A DNA stretch of 64,000 nt from Nitrosospira multiformis (GTDB lineage: Bacteria > Pseudomonadota > Gammaproteobacteria > Burkholderiales > Nitrosomonadaceae): assembly GCF_900110185.1 (NCBI RefSeq), contig NZ_FOCT01000002.1:124001-188000 (forward strand). The letters are read 5' to 3'. A model generated the notes under the pieces. The model ran no database searches. It was not told where the DNA came from and worked only from the letters and a program-made list of their open reading frames with translations. Position numbers and translations under genes: made by a program. This document shows, in pieces, positions 44,818 to 57,533 of the stretch (position 1 is the stretch's first letter; every line of letters starts with the position of its first letter).

Positions 44818-47800
44818 TCAGGAAGCGGCGTTCAGAAAGGCCGCCTCCCGCGATTCGTGGAGTTGCTGCAACCCGTAGGCATGCAATTCCTGCATGTTTG
44901 CCATGCCTATGCAGGCAGCCCGCGCCCCGGCTAACGTAGTATAGTATGTTACCCGCGCCTGCAGTACCGCGTGGCGAATCGAGTAGGAGTCATGGACGCT
45001 CCGCTTGTCTTCCACTGTATTGATGATCAGGTCCATCTCCCCGTTCTTGATCATGTCTACGATGTGGGGACGTCCTTCCGACATCTTGTTTACCGGCATC
45101 ACGGACAGCCCTGCCGCACTCAGAACCGCGGCGGTGCCCCGGGTAGCATAAAGCGTAAACCCTAGCTGAGCAAGATTGCGGGCGATTTCAACCACGCGCG
45201 GTTTGTCCGCCTGGCGTACGCTTATGAAGACCTTCCCACTCCGCGGAAGTTTCACTCCCGCCGCCAACTGGGACTTGACGAAGGCTTCGGCAAATGTCTG
45301 CCCCACTCCCATCACTTCACCGGTAGATTTCATTTCGGGTCCGAGTATGGTGTCCACGCCGGGAAACTTGATAAAAGGGAAGACCGCCTCCTTGACCGAA
45401 TAGTAGTCCGGAATTACCTCACGAACCCTGTCCTGGTGAACCAGGCTCAACCCTGTCATGCAACGAGCGGATATTTTTGCCAGGGGGATGCCGGTAGCCT
45501 TGGAGACGAAAGGCACCGTGCGGGACGCTCTCGGATTGACTTCCAGTACGTAGACGATATCGTTCTGGATGGCGAATTGCACGTTCATCAGCCCCACCAC
45601 GTTGAGCGCGCGCGCCATTGCCGCAGTCTGACGGCGCAACTCGTCCTGCAACCGGGCGGATAAGCTGTAGGGAGGCAACGAACAGGCGGAGTCGCCTGAA
45701 TGCACGCCCGCCTGTTCGATGTGCTCCATGATGCCCCCGATTAGGACGTTCTCTCCGTCCGAAACCGCATCCACGTCCACTTCCACCGCATCGTTCAGAA
45801 AATGATCCAGCAGCACCGGGGAATCGTGCGAGACCTTTACCGCCTCTTTCATGTAACGCTCCAGGTGCGTCTGCTCATGGACGATTTCCATGGCCCGCCC
45901 GCCCAATACATAGCTCGGGCGTACCACCAGCGGATAACCGATCTCTTCCGCCGCCGCGAATGCCTCCTCCGCCGTGCGCGCAGTACGGTTGGGCGGCTGT
46001 TTCAGCCCAAGCTGGTGCAGCATTTTCTGAAAACGTTCCCTATCCTCGGCGCAATCGATCATATCCGGACTGGTACCGATGATGGGCACGCCATTTGCCT
46101 CGAGATCGCGCGCAAGTTTCAGCGGAGTCTGGCCCCCGAATTGCACGATGACACCCGAAGGCTTCTCGACGGCTACTATTTCGAGCACATCCTCCAGCGT
46201 CAAAGGTTCGAAATAAAGACGGTCGGACGTATCGTAATCGGTCGAAACCGTTTCAGGGTTGCAGTTGACCATGATGGTCTCGAAACCATCCTCGCGCAAA
46301 GCCAGGGCGGCGTGGACACAGCAGTAGTCGAACTCGATACCCTGACCGATGCGGTTGGGTCCCCCGCCCAGCACCATGATTTTCTTATTATCGCTTGGCA
46401 GCGCCTCGCATTCTTCTTCGTAAGTGGAATACATGTAGGCCGTATAGGTCGCGAATTCGGCCGCGCAGGTATCGACTCGCTTGTACACCGGGCGCAGATT
46501 GAGTTGATGGCGTCGTGAGCGGACCGCCTCGGGTGTCACGTTCATCAGCCGGGCAAGTCGCCGGTCGGAAAAGCCGCTGCGTTTCAGCTTGCGGAACGTG
46601 GAAAAATCAAGCTCCTCCAGCGCCGTTCCCGCAATCGATCGTTCCTGCCGTATCAAATCTTCTATCTGCGTCAGAAACCAGGGATCGATGTGGGTGTGCG
46701 CATGTATCTCATCAAATGCCATGCCGCAGCGAAAGGCATCCGCAACATACCAGATTCGTTCGGGACCAGGATCTGCCAGTTCGGCCGCTACAGTTTCAAT
46801 ATCGGTCGTTTTTTCGTCCAGTCCATCAACCCCGATTTCCAGCCCGCGCAACGCTTTCTGCAGAGATTCCTGAAATGTCCGTCCGATGGCCATGACTTCC
46901 CCTACCGATTTCATCTGGGTGGTGAGCCGATCGTTAGCCTGGGGAAATTTCTCGAAGGCAAAGCGCGGTATCTTGGTGACGACGTAATCTATGGACGGCT
47001 CGAAAGATGCCGGCATTGCGCCGCCCGAAATATCGTTCCTGAGTTCGTCCAAGGTGTAACCCACGGCAAGCTTGGCTGCCACCTTGGCAATGGGAAACCC
47101 CGTGGCTTTTGAAGCCAGTGCAGATGAGCGTGAAACCCGAGGATTCATTTCAATCACGAGCATGCGCCCGTCCTCCGGATTGATGGCAAACTGCACGTTG
47201 GAACCGCCGGTTTCAACTCCGATTTCGCGCAGGACCGCTATGGAGGCATCGCGCATGATCTGATATTCCTTGTCGGTCAGCGTTTGCGCGGGTGCAACCG
47301 TGATGGAGTCGCCTGTGTGAACACCCATGGGATCGACGTTTTCGATGGCGCAGACAATAATGCAATTGTCTTTCCTGTCGCGTATGACCTCCATCTCGAA
47401 CTCTTTCCAGCCGATAACCGATTCCTCGATCAGCAGTTCTCTCGTCGGGGAGGCTTCCAGCCCGCGCTCGCAGATTTCGAGAAACTCCTCGCGGTTATAA
47501 GCGATACCGCCGCCACTCCCCCCCAGTGTGAATGACGGACGGATAATGGCGGGGTAACCCACCATTGCCTGGACCTGCAATGCTTCCTCCAGGCTGTGGG
47601 CAATGGCGGAGCGCGCAGAACCCAGGCCGATACGCGTCATGGCCTGCTTGAATTTTTCGCGATCCTCGGCCTTGTCGATTGCTTCGCGCGAGGCACCGAT
47701 CAATTCGACTCCGTATTTGTCCAGCACACCGTTCTTTGCCAGGTCCAGCGCGCAGTTCAATGCTGTCTGTCCACCCATGGTGGGCAGTAATGCATCCGGG

Positions 47801-48045
47801 CGTTCAATGGCAATGATCTTTTCAACCATCGGCCAGATGATAGGCTCGATGTAGGTCACATCGGCCGTTTCCGGATCCGTCATGATCGTGGCTGGGTTGG
47901 AATTCACCAGAATGGTCCGATAACCCTCTTCCCTCAGCGCTTTGCACGCCTGGGCACCGGAATAATCAAACTCGCACGCCTGCCCGATAATGATGGGACC
48001 CGCGCCGATGATAAGGATAGACTTGATGTCGTTACGTTTAGGCAT
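44818..48045 (-). CDS. carB: Carbamoyl-phosphate synthase large subunit
   Basis: A 1,075-residue enzyme making carbamoyl phosphate from bicarbonate, ammonia delivered by CarA, and two ATP, feeding arginine and pyrimidine synthesis. Two homologous ATP-grasp halves are seen, each with a [10 protein letters not shown] or [14 protein letters not shown] loop. The N-terminal signature is [26 protein letters not shown] and its repeat [21 protein letters not shown]. The C-terminal allosteric domain begins near residue 940. The gene lies 45 bases after carA. Confidence 0.97.
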   Translation of the reverse strand: MPKRNDIKSILIIGAGPIIIGQACEFDYSGAQACKALREEGYRTILVNSNPATIMTDPETADVTYIEPIIWPMVEKIIAIERPDALLPTMGGQTALNCALDLAKNGVLDKYGVELIGASREAIDKAEDREKFKQAMTRIGLGSARSAIAHSLEEALQVQAMVGYPAIIRPSFTLGGSGGGIAYNREEFLEICERGLEASPTRELLIEESVIGWKEFEMEVIRDRKDNCIIVCAIENVDPMGVHTGDSITVAPAQTLTDKEYQIMRDASIAVLREIGVETGGSNVQFAINPEDGRMLVIEMNPRVSRSSALASKATGFPIAKVAAKLAVGYTLDELRNDISGGAMPASFEPSIDYVVTKIPRFAFEKFPQANDRLTTQMKSVGEVMAIGRTFQESLQKALRGLEIGVDGLDEKTTDIETVAAELADPGPERIWYVADAFRCGMAFDEIHAHTHIDPWFLTQIEDLIRQERSIAGTALEELDFSTFRKLKRSGFSDRRLARLMNVTPEAVRSRRHQLNLRPVYKRVDTCAAEFATYTAYMYSTYEEECEALPSDNKKIMVLGGGPNRIGQGIEFDYCCVHAALALREDGFETIMVNCNPETVSTDYDTSDRLYFEPLTLEDVLEIVAVEKPSGVIVQFGGQTPLKLARDLEANGVPIIGTSPDMIDCAEDRERFQKMLHQLGLKQPPNRTARTAEEAFAAAEEIGYPLVVRPSYVLGGRAMEIVHEQTHLERYMKEAVKVSHDSPVLLDHFLNDAVEVDVDAVSDGENVLIGGIMEHIEQAGVHSGDSACSLPPYSLSARLQDELRRQTAAMARALNVVGLMNVQFAIQNDIVYVLEVNPRASRTVPFVSKATGIPLAKISARCMTGLSLVHQDRVREVIPDYYSVKEAVFPFIKFPGVDTILGPEMKSTGEVMGVGQTFAEAFVKSQLAAGVKLPRSGKVFISVRQADKPRVVEIARNLAQLGFTLYATRGTAAVLSAAGLSVMPVNKMSEGRPHIVDMIKNGEMDLIINTVEDKRSVHDSYSIRHAVLQARVTYYTTLAGARAACIGMANMQELHAYGLQQLHESREAAFLNAAS

Positions 48046-48090
48046 AAGTGGGAGGGACGATAACGGGAAAGGACGGACGACTTCCCGGCT

Positions 48091-49242
48091 TCATATCGCT
48101 TTCGTCCGTTTGCTCTCCATCAATCCTGCAAATTTATCGAACAGATAGTCCAGGTCGTGCGGACCCGGACTCGCTTCCGGATGCCCCTGAAAGCAGAATA
48201 TAGGCTTTCCTGCCAGCTCAAATCCTTGCAAACTGCCATCGAACAAAGATAAATGCGTAACTCTTGCATTTGCCGGCAAAGTGGCCGTATCCACTGCAAA
48301 CCCGTGATTCTGGCTGGTTATGATCACTTTTCCCGTCTCGAGGTCCTGAACCGGGTGATTGGCGCCATGATGGCCAAATTTCATTTTTATGGTTCTAGCG
48401 CCTGTTGCCAACCCTAGCAATTGGTGACCCATGCACACGCCGAAAATCGGTATTTCCTTTTCCAGGAGCCTTCTGGTTGTCTCGATAGCGTAGTCGCAAG
48501 GCTCGGGATCACCCGGTCCATTCGAAAGGAATATTCCGTCAGGTTGCGATGCCAGAATCTCGTCGGCGGTTGTCTGCGCGGGGAATACGGTGACTCGGCA
48601 GCCGCGCTGCGCGAGCTTGCGCAGAATGTTCCGTTTTATTCCGAAATCCATCGCTGCAACATGAAAACGGGGATGAGATTGAACCGGGTAACCCTGCCCA
48701 AGCCGCCATTCCCCTTCGCTCCACTCATAAGGCTGCAAGCAGCTTACCACTTTGGCCAGGTCCATCCCGGCAAGGCCAGGAAATTCCCTGGCCAGCTTCA
48801 GCGCCTCCGCTTCGTCCGGCTGACCCGCGATGATGCAACCTGCCTGAGCGCCCTTTTCCCGCAGAATGCGGGTGAGCTTGCGGGTATCGATGTCGGCAAT
48901 GGCGACTACCCCCTGCTGCCTGAGATACTCCGGCAACGTCTGGGTTTCGCGCCAGTTGCTGGAAGCCAATGGCAGATCTCTTATCACCAACCCGGCGGCA
49001 TATACCCGATCGATATTGCCGGACTCCACGTCATCCGGATTGGTACCTGTATTGCCTATATGGGGATAAGTGAGGGTAACGATCTGGCGACAGTAGGAGG
49101 GATCCGTGAGAATTTCCTGATATCCCGTCATCGAGGTGTTGAAGACCACCTCCCCTGTGCTGATGCCTTCCGCGCCGATGGACATGCCGCGAAAAACTGT
49201 GCCGTCAGCAAGCGCAAGGACGGCATACGAATGTTGTGGCAC
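48091..49242 (-). CDS. carA: Carbamoyl-phosphate synthase small subunit
   Basis: A 383-residue glutaminase subunit that releases ammonia for CarB. The class I amidotransferase nucleophile is in [14 protein letters not shown], and the His/Glu pair is in [16 protein letters not shown] start at GTG 49242 ([19 protein letters not shown]), with AGGAG five bases upstream, matching family length. The frame is open to 49422, but the added 60 residues are unlike CarA. It heads the carA-carB-greA run. Confidence 0.95.
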   Translation of the reverse strand: MPQHSYAVLALADGTVFRGMSIGAEGISTGEVVFNTSMTGYQEILTDPSYCRQIVTLTYPHIGNTGTNPDDVESGNIDRVYAAGLVIRDLPLASSNWRETQTLPEYLRQQGVVAIADIDTRKLTRILREKGAQAGCIIAGQPDEAEALKLAREFPGLAGMDLAKVVSCLQPYEWSEGEWRLGQGYPVQSHPRFHVAAMDFGIKRNILRKLAQRGCRVTVFPAQTTADEILASQPDGIFLSNGPGDPEPCDYAIETTRRLLEKEIPIFGVCMGHQLLGLATGARTIKMKFGHHGANHPVQDLETGKVIITSQNHGFAVDTATLPANARVTHLSLFDGSLQGFELAGKPIFCFQGHPEASPGPHDLDYLFDKFAGLMESKRTKAI

Positions 49243-49615
49243 GAAGACTCCTGGGAATTGGGACAAGGCAGAAACGACGCGAAGTTCCGTTTGCGCCGCT
49301 TCAAATGTGGAAATTATACGTCCAAAAGGACGATGCTTCAATGAACCGGCGGTGTAGCACAACGAATCCCTTGCGGAGCGGGAATGGGACAGTAAGGGAA
49401 CAAGGAATGAGGAACAAGACACCTGCTCCTATAGAGGCCTTCCCAAACCTGGGCTGTCGTATTCGCCTCTCACAAATCGAAAATTTCCGTCGGATCCCCC
49501 CGCTGCATCCGTGCACTCAATCCCCGGGGTACTTCCCGAGGATCCGAGGACTCGGAAGAGAATGCACTGGAAGCGAGGACGAATGCGAAACGAATGCGAG
49601 GGCGGAAGCCGCCGC
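49243..49615. other. carA-dapB spacer, no gene seen
   Basis: About 370 bases that must carry the carAB promoter on the minus strand. Open frames are short and lack ribosome sites. A few irregular direct repeats (GAATGC-GAGG type, 49560-49600) and a small GGCGG/CCGCC palindrome at the dapB stop are present. I could not recognise an arginine or pyrimidine operator. Confidence 0.35.
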
Positions 49616-50458
<843 letters not shown>

Positions 50459-51163
50459 CTATTCCTTTGGCTGATCCGCATCCATAATTCCGGTATCCGT
50501 CGCCCGCGAGGGTACTTGCCGGGGCCCCGGTTTCTCCGGCAAGGGTGACTCTGGAGCAGCACTCGAAGAAACTTCGGCCGAACCGGCTGAGAGAGATGCC
50601 GCCGGGGAAGGAGGGGGTGAGGCAGGCAATGCGGGCAAGATGGGCACAGTGCCCATTGTTTCAGTGCCGGCCGAAATGGACGCCGAAGGAGGTGCTGAAA
50701 GAGGCGCTGCAAGCGGCACCTCGGGGGGCACTTGAGCCGGGACCGAACTGGCGCTCTTTTCCATGACTGCCTCCCCGGGCGCTACGGTTGATTCAGGCGA
50801 AGTACCTGCCTCCGGCGCCTGAGGTTGAGACTGAAGAAAGGCAACCGGAGCAGTGAACGAACCATCGATACGCACCAGATGATCGTCTTCAAAAAAGATC
50901 GTGAGCTTTCTCTGCTCGACCAACTTTCCTCTCTGCTCAAACCGGTACAGATAATCCCAGCGATTTTCATGGAACGCATCGCTGATCATGGGTGAGCCCA
51001 GCGCAAAGCGTACTTGCGAACGAGTCATGCCGGGCTTCAGCTTGTTCACCATTTCCTGGGTAATGACATTACCCTGCTGAATCTCTATCTTGTAGAGCAA
51101 GGAAGGAACCGATGAACACCCCGCGAGCAGCAAAACAGCCAACGTGATAATTCTTGCGCGCAT
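50459..51163 (-). CDS. bamE: Outer-membrane assembly lipoprotein BamE with long C-terminal extension
   Basis: A 234-residue lipoprotein. The lipobox VLLLAGC (Cys16) leads into the SmpA/OmlA fold with YKIEIQQGNVITQEMVNKLKPGMTRSQVRFALGSPMI and RWDYLYRFEQRG. BamE stabilises the BAM complex that inserts beta-barrels. Normal BamE ends near residue 110-130. Here a disordered tail of about 115 residues follows, rich in Pro, Ala and Ser (PLAAPLSAPPSASIS and similar), which could span part of the periplasm. The start is ATG 51163; earlier starts are open but precede the signal peptide. It diverges from fur, the usual arrangement. Confidence 0.9.
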   Translation of the reverse strand: MRARIITLAVLLLAGCSSVPSLLYKIEIQQGNVITQEMVNKLKPGMTRSQVRFALGSPMISDAFHENRWDYLYRFEQRGKLVEQRKLTIFFEDDHLVRIDGSFTAPVAFLQSQPQAPEAGTSPESTVAPGEAVMEKSASSVPAQVPPEVPLAAPLSAPPSASISAGTETMGTVPILPALPASPPPSPAASLSAGSAEVSSSAAPESPLPEKPGPRQVPSRATDTGIMDADQPKE

Positions 51164-51236
51164 CGCGGCGACGTAGGTTTCCAAAGCAAACTTAACGTTA
51201 TATGATACAGCAAATAACTTGACGATTGGATGCGCT

Positions 51237-51686
51237 ATGAGTAATCCGAGCAATCTTAAGACCATGGGCTTGAAGGCTACGCTGCCGCGCCTTAGAATAC
51301 TGAGTCTGTTCGAAAGCAGTCCTGTCAGGCATCTCTCTGCGGAAGATGTTTACAGAACGCTCATCAGCGAAGGCGATGATATCGGTCTGGCCACGGTCTA
51401 CCGGGTACTGACCCAGTTTGAACAGGCCGGGTTGCTCGAGCGCCACCATTTTGAAGGCGGCAAGGCAGTGTTTGAGCTTGCCAGCGACGCCCATCATGAC
51501 CATCTGGTCTGCCTGCAATGCGGCAGGGTGGAAGAGTTTTATGACGCCGAAATCGAGAAGCGTCAGATTAAAATTGCCCGTGAACGCGGATTTGCCATAC
51601 ACGAGCACTCGCTTTCACTTTACGCGGATTGCATCAAGCCCTCATGTCCGTATCGAAAAGGGGATGAAAAGGATAGTAAAAGTTAA
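51237..51686 (+). CDS. fur: Ferric uptake regulator Fur
   Basis: A 149-residue metal-dependent repressor of iron uptake. The winged helix is [17 protein letters not shown] to [31 protein letters not shown]. The metal sites include [12 protein letters not shown], the [16 protein letters not shown] cluster and the second Cys pair [11 protein letters not shown] 51237 is used; a TTG six codons earlier is open. It diverges from bamE with 73 bases between starts, so the promoters overlap. A possible Fur site in that gap could not be confirmed by eye. Confidence 0.94.
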   Translation: MSNPSNLKTMGLKATLPRLRILSLFESSPVRHLSAEDVYRTLISEGDDIGLATVYRVLTQFEQAGLLERHHFEGGKAVFELASDAHHDHLVCLQCGRVEEFYDAEIEKRQIKIARERGFAIHEHSLSLYADCIKPSCPYRKGDEKDSKS

Positions 51687-51698
51687 GCTTTTCATCCC
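51661..51698 (+). terminator. Inverted repeat at the end of fur
   Basis: GGGATGAAAAG and CTTTTCATCCC form a perfect 11-bp stem around a 16-base loop that includes the fur stop codon. Only a short T-rich stretch follows, so termination is plausible but not certain. Confidence 0.45.
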
Positions 51699-52005
51699 TT
51701 CATGGAGCGCAGAGTCAAGTATCGTGACATTATGGCCCGGTACGGCGGTTGTATGCGCATGTTCTTCAGAAGCAGGGTCTTGAGACCCGCCCTGCTCTGA
51801 TTCATGGCTTCCTGATCTGTCATTCCTGAGCCGCTTGCGAATTACGCGGCGGATAAGGTTTTAGCGCGTTTGAAATTGCCCCGTATACCTGTCTACCTGT
51901 CGATTCCATACTCGAACTGTTGACCAAAAGTCACCTAACCGTTACTGTTTAATGTTTAACCCAACATATATTGCCGATATTCAACATCTTGAAACGCAGG
52001 AAAGC

Positions 52006-53709
52006 ATGAGCGCGGATCTGACGGGCGCCGAAATTACGGTGCGTTGCTTACAAGAGGAAGGGGTAGAACATATTTTCGGCTATCCCGGGGGCGCTGTGCT
52101 GTTCCTGTATGACGAATTGTTCAAGCAGGATAAGGTCAGGCATATCCTGGTGCGGCACGAACAGGCCGCGGTACATGCCGCGGACGGCTATGCCCGCTCC
52201 AGCAACAAGGTAGGGGTGGCGCTGGTCACTTCCGGACCGGGCGTGACCAATGCCGTGACCGGCATCGCCACTGCCTATATGGATTCGATTCCCCTCGTCA
52301 TCATCAGCGGCCAGGTGCCCACCCATGCCATCGGCTTGGACGCGTTCCAGGAGGTCGATACCGTAGGCATCACGCGTCCCTGCGTGAAGCACAATTTTCT
52401 GGTGAAGGATGTCGCAGAGCTTGCCGTTACCATCAAGAAAGCGTTCTATATCGCTTCGACAGGGCGTCCCGGTCCAGTGCTGGTCGACATCCCGAAGGAC
52501 GTGAGCCAGCAGAAAACAAAATTCGTTTATCCCGAGCGTGTCACGATGCGCTCCTATAATCCGAATATCCGGGGGCACGCCGGACAGATCAAAAAAGCCG
52601 TTCAACTGATCCTGGAAGCCAGGCGTCCGATGATCTACACCGGCGGGGGAGTCATCCTCAGCGATGCCGCTTCCCGGTTGACGGAACTCGTCCGCCTGCT
52701 GCGCTTTCCCTGCACCAACACATTGATGGGCTTAGGGGGTTATCCCGCAACGGACCGCCAGTTTGTCGGCATGCTGGGCATGCATGGCACTTACGAGGCC
52801 AACATGGCGATGCAGCATTGCGACGTGCTGGTGGCGGTAGGTGCCCGTTTCGACGATCGCGTCATCGGCAATCCCAAGCATTTCTACAATCCGGACCGCA
52901 AGATCATCCACATAGATATCGATCCTTCCTCCATTTCGAAGCGCGTCAAAGTGGACGTGCCTATCGTCGGCAATGTCCCCGATGTGCTGGATGAACTCAT
53001 AAAGCTGCTTGAACTGCGCAAGGAAAAACCCGATCAGAGCGCTCTTGACGCCTGGTGGGCGCAGATCGATTCATGGCGGGAGCGCGACTGTCTCAGGTAT
53101 GACCGCACAAGCGCGATCATCAAACCGCAGATGGTGGTGGAAACGCTCTACAAGGTAACGAATGGCGATGCCTTCATTACCTCGGATGTCGGTCAGCACC
53201 AGATGTGGGCAGCGCAATTTTACAAATTCGACCTGCCGCGGCGGTGGATCAATTCCGGAGGGCTTGGAACGATGGGTTTCGGTCTGCCTTCGGCCATGGG
53301 TGTTCAGATGGCTAATCCAGGCGCCCACGTAGCCTGCATTACCGGCGAAGCCAGCATCCAGATGTGCATCCAGGAGCTGTCGACCTGCAAGCAATATCAC
53401 CTTCCGCTCAAGATCATCAACCTGAATAACCGCTATATGGGAATGGTGCGGCAGTGGCAGGAGTTCTTCCATGGCAACCGCTATGCGGAGTCCTACATGG
53501 ATGCGCTGCCTGATTTCGTGAAGCTGGCGGAGAGTTACGGCCATGTCGGCATGCGGATCGAACAGCCCGGCGATGTCGAAGCCGCTTTACAGGAGGCATT
53601 CAAGCTCAAGGGCAGGTTGGTGTTCATGGATTTCGTCACCGACCAGACCGAAAACGTATTCCCGATGGTGCCGGGCGGCAAGGGTCTCTCTGAAATGATT
53701 CTGGTATAA
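52006..53709 (+). CDS. ilvB: Acetolactate synthase large subunit
   Basis: A 567-residue thiamine-diphosphate enzyme that makes acetolactate from pyruvate, the first common step to valine, leucine and isoleucine. The N-domain GAEITVRCLQEEGVEHIFGYPGGAVL contains the catalytic Glu region (VRHEQAAVHAADGYAR). The cofactor-binding segment is GEASIQMCIQELSTCKQYHLPLKIINLNN. AGGAAAGC precedes ATG 52006; an upstream ATG at 51952 adds 18 residues without a good ribosome site. It could equally be named ilvI. It starts the ilvB-ilvH-ilvC run. Confidence 0.93.
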   Translation: MSADLTGAEITVRCLQEEGVEHIFGYPGGAVLFLYDELFKQDKVRHILVRHEQAAVHAADGYARSSNKVGVALVTSGPGVTNAVTGIATAYMDSIPLVIISGQVPTHAIGLDAFQEVDTVGITRPCVKHNFLVKDVAELAVTIKKAFYIASTGRPGPVLVDIPKDVSQQKTKFVYPERVTMRSYNPNIRGHAGQIKKAVQLILEARRPMIYTGGGVILSDAASRLTELVRLLRFPCTNTLMGLGGYPATDRQFVGMLGMHGTYEANMAMQHCDVLVAVGARFDDRVIGNPKHFYNPDRKIIHIDIDPSSISKRVKVDVPIVGNVPDVLDELIKLLELRKEKPDQSALDAWWAQIDSWRERDCLRYDRTSAIIKPQMVVETLYKVTNGDAFITSDVGQHQMWAAQFYKFDLPRRWINSGGLGTMGFGLPSAMGVQMANPGAHVACITGEASIQMCIQELSTCKQYHLPLKIINLNNRYMGMVRQWQEFFHGNRYAESYMDALPDFVKLAESYGHVGMRIEQPGDVEAALQEAFKLKGRLVFMDFVTDQTENVFPMVPGGKGLSEMILV

Positions 53710-53717
53710 AAACAAAT

Positions 53718-54209
53718 ATGCGGCATATCATTTCACTTTTGATGGAAAACGAAGCAGGCGCCCTGTCTCGCGTCGCCGGCCTGTTTTCTTCACGTGGCTA
53801 CAATATCGAATCGCTTACCGTCGCCGCTACTGAAGATTCCACCTTGTCTCGCATGACGCTGGTCACCACCGGGTCTGACGACGTGATCGAGCAGATCACG
53901 AAGCAACTGAACAAGCTCATTGAAGTGGTCAAAGTGGTTGACTTGAGTGAGGGCAATCACATCGAGCGCGAACTGATGCTGATCAAAGTGCGGGCGGTTG
54001 ACCATGATCGCGAGGAGATAAAGCGTATGGCTGATATTTTTCGCGGTCGCATCATCGATGTCACCGACAAGTCGTACACGATCGAATTGACGGGTACCGG
54101 TTCCAAGCTCGATGCATTCATCGAAGCCATGAATCACACGACCATTCTGGAAACGGTACGCACCGGTGCATCCGGCATCGGTCGCGGCGAACGGATATTG
54201 AAGGTTTAA
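53718..54209 (+). CDS. ilvH: Acetolactate synthase small (regulatory) subunit
   Basis: A 163-residue regulatory subunit. The N-terminal ACT domain reads MRHIISLLMENEAGALSRVAGLFSSRGYNIESLTVAATED, where valine binds for feedback inhibition. The C-terminal half holds RELMLIKVRA and the ALS_ss_C fold. It begins eight bases after ilvB and is the partner of that enzyme. Length is standard for IlvH. Confidence 0.95.
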   Translation: MRHIISLLMENEAGALSRVAGLFSSRGYNIESLTVAATEDSTLSRMTLVTTGSDDVIEQITKQLNKLIEVVKVVDLSEGNHIERELMLIKVRAVDHDREEIKRMADIFRGRIIDVTDKSYTIELTGTGSKLDAFIEAMNHTTILETVRTGASGIGRGERILKV

Positions 54210-54265
54210 CCAAATCCAGCAGCAGTTGCGCCGGGAAGAGCCGAGCCTTGCGGGCTTGCGTTTAA

Positions 54266-55315
<1,050 letters not shown>

Positions 55316-55521
55316 GAAGCCAGTTGGGAGAGGGTAGTAGTGCTGTTGTTCGGCTACCCCTCACTCTATAAGAGACGTAGACCGTTCTCTGCCAGAAGTA
55401 GAAATAGATTGAATGCCTATGGGAGTGTCACGTATTGATGGACAATCCTGATGATCTAGTAGCCATTCTCAAACGTCTCCCTCTTCCTCATCACAGGAAT
55501 TTGAAAAAGGGTCTCAAACAA

Positions 55522-55565
55522 TTCAGCATGCAACCCCCCCGCCCAAGCGGGGTTTGCATGCTGAA
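55522..55565. terminator. Long hairpin between ilvC and the PEP-CTERM gene
   Basis: TTCAGCATGCAA pairs perfectly with TTGCATGCTGAA and continues, after a one-base bulge, with CCCC/GGGG. It lies between the convergent ilvC and PEP-CTERM genes, 22 bases from the latter's stop. No T-run is evident, so it may act in both directions or mark an element boundary. Confidence 0.5.
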
Positions 55566-55587
55566 CTGAATGCGCCTGTGAACCCGT

Positions 55588-56300
55588 CTATGCCTTCCTG
55601 CGGGGCGCCATAAAAACCATCATGCCCAGACCAGCTAGAAACATGGCGTAGGTTTCCGCTTCTGGAATGGGAGAAACCGTATAGCCAAAAAACGAAGTTG
55701 TTGCGCCGTCAGTCCCAGCCCTATTATCTCCGAAAGTATAGGTAAACGAGACATCAAAACGTTTTGCCTCGTTTGGTGCCAATGAACCTAATGAAAAAAC
55801 AGGGATAAGATCCGTTGTATTACGGGTTTCGGGCGGTTGGCCCATTCCACTCTGACAACTGGGCGAGCCGGAGAAACATGGCTCCGTCAACGGGAGTTGC
55901 TGGCTTCCGCTCAAATCCGCAAGTTCCCCCATGGCTACGGTGTTCGCAACCGGGCTTGTTAATTTAACGGTCAGGCTGGTTCCAGTATTGTTGAAGTTGC
56001 TGGTGTACCACCCGTTTAGGTCATTGCGCCATTCCATGGGCAGGTAAGTCTCGCCAACCTTCTGCCATGCGAAAGGAATCGTGAAGTTCAATTCTGGCAA
56101 GGAATTCGCAGTGGTGTTTTGAACCAAAAGATTTTCGACTGTGTAGACGTTCCCATTGGTATGGGGTGCAGTTAATGAATCGCGACCCCAAGCAGAAGAG
56201 GGATCATCCCGAAAAGTATATGCAGCTCGGGAACGGTAAAAGTAAGGGATGTGGCTATTATTGCCAGACTGGATAACCGTCTCAAAAGCTTGGTATTCAT
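55588..56300 (-). pseudogene. PEP-CTERM sorting-domain protein gene, frameshifted
   Basis: The mature part (179 residues open from 56127, and without stops up to about 56319) ends with the sorting signal SPIPEAETYAMFLAGLGMM followed by VFMAPRRKA, a PEP motif, hydrophobic helix and basic tail. Such proteins are exported and handled by the exosortase system. A good start (AGGAGCTAAAT then ATG at 56300) encodes a signal peptide, MNTKLLRRLSSLAIIATSLT, but in a different frame that stops after 42 codons. A net one-base loss near 56225-56240 would join the two. It is thus a recent pseudogene or a sequencing error. The repertoire of Asn, Thr and Ser fits a secreted protein. Confidence 0.75.
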
Positions 56301-56416
56301 ATTTAGCTCCTAATTGTTGTTATTCCTATACCCACTTCAAGCAAAATAGACCTCCAGTCAGGGCTGTACAATAGTCCAGGCGGACTACCGAATGCGCATT
56401 GTTGAAGTAGCGCTTC

Positions 56417-56623
56417 ATTCCGGGACGAGTGTTTTAACTTGCACTGGTTTGAAACGCTGGAAGAGGTCAAAGCAATCATCGAAGACTGGCAGCGGGACTA
56501 AACGAGAGTCGGCGTCACCCGACTCTCAATGACCTGACATTGGCTGAATTTGCAAACAGGGCGAGCATTCTAAGACCTGTTTCGATTTACACCGCCGAAA
56601 ACCAACTCCCGGAATGGCCCTGA
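56417..56623 (+). pseudogene. IS3-family transposase (orfB) C-terminal remnant
   Basis: The frame reads FRDECFNLHWFETLEEVKAI followed by IEDWQRD and a stop. With one missing base restored it continues YNESRRHPTLNDLTLAEFANRASIL. The pattern RDECxNxHWF...W...YNxxRxHxxLxxLTxxEFA is the C-terminal end of IS3-family integrase-type transposases. Only about 65 residues remain, with a frameshift after DWQRD. I could not identify the terminal inverted repeats or target duplication. Confidence 0.8.
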
Positions 56624-56756
56624 AAACCCCAGCGGATTATCCTCGTCAAGGACTGGCATTTTTGCCGGTCACATTTTCTGAGGCCAACCTGGTGGTGTTT
56701 ACCGCCGCCCGATAACCGTTTAACATGCATCTATCTCCCTTCGGGATTGCATCAAG

Positions 56757-57533
56757 ATGCAGGAATCTCAGTCGCGCCCTGTTTTCGAAGCCAAGCTGCG
56801 CCGGCGGGGCATTTATCTGTTGCCCAATCTCTTCACCACCGGTGCCCTGTTTGCGGGGTTCTATGCCATTGTCCAGGCAATGAATGGACGCTTCGAGCAC
56901 TCCGCCGTGGCGATTTTTATCGCGATGGTATTGGATGGGCTCGATGGCCGCGTCGCCCGCCTCACCCATACGCAAAGCGAATTTGGCGCGGAATACGACA
57001 GCCTTTCCGATATGGTTTCGTTTGGCGCCGCACCTGCGCTCGTAATATACGAATGGGCGCTGAAAGGGATGGGCAAATGGGGCTGGATCGCTGCTTTTAT
57101 CTATTGCGTCTGCGCTGCCCTGCGCCTCGCGCGTTTCAATACCAATATTGGAATTGTGGACAAGCGCTATTTTCAGGGTCTACCCAGTCCCGCAGCGGCT
57201 GCCCTCATTGCTGGGCTCATATGGCTCATGCTGGATTTTGACATAGCGGGCACAGATGTACGATGGCTCGCCTGGTGCATTACCCTGTTCGCAGGCCTGA
57301 CTATGGTGAGCGATATTCCCTACTACAGCGGCAAGGAAATCAATCTGCGCAAGTCGGTGCCATTCATCACTGCCCTGTTATTGGCGCTGTTCTTTTTTGC
57401 ATTGATTCCGAGTCATCCACCGGTCGTGCTGTTCTGCCTGTTTTTTCTGTACGCCTTGTCGGGTTATGCCATGTGGACTTGGCGGCGACTGGCCAAAAGA
57501 AAACGAAAGATGATTGAGGGACAGCAAGCATGA
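56757..57533 (+). CDS. pssA: CDP-diacylglycerol-serine O-phosphatidyltransferase
   Basis: A 258-residue inner-membrane enzyme that makes phosphatidylserine, the precursor of phosphatidylethanolamine. The CDP-alcohol phosphotransferase motif [26 protein letters not shown] lies at about residues 60-85. Around seven hydrophobic helices follow. It is of the subclass II (Bacillus-like) type common in betaproteobacteria, where it usually follows ilvC directly. Here pseudogene debris separates them. Its last bases overlap the pgi start (ATGA). Confidence 0.94.
   Translation: MQESQSRPVFEAKLRRRGIYLLPNLFTTGALFAGFYAIVQAMNGRFEHSAVAIFIAMVLDGLDGRVARLTHTQSEFGAEYDSLSDMVSFGAAPALVIYEWALKGMGKWGWIAAFIYCVCAALRLARFNTNIGIVDKRYFQGLPSPAAAALIAGLIWLMLDFDIAGTDVRWLAWCITLFAGLTMVSDIPYYSGKEINLRKSVPFITALLLALFFFALIPSHPPVVLFCLFFLYALSGYAMWTWRRLAKRKRKMIEGQQA

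Noticed and set aside
48421..49344. A 307-codon open frame on the plus strand
   Set aside because: It mirrors carA, whose motifs and length are clear on the other strand.
51164..51236. Fur box between bamE and fur
   Set aside because: No 19-base palindrome close to the consensus is visible, so autoregulation is not claimed.
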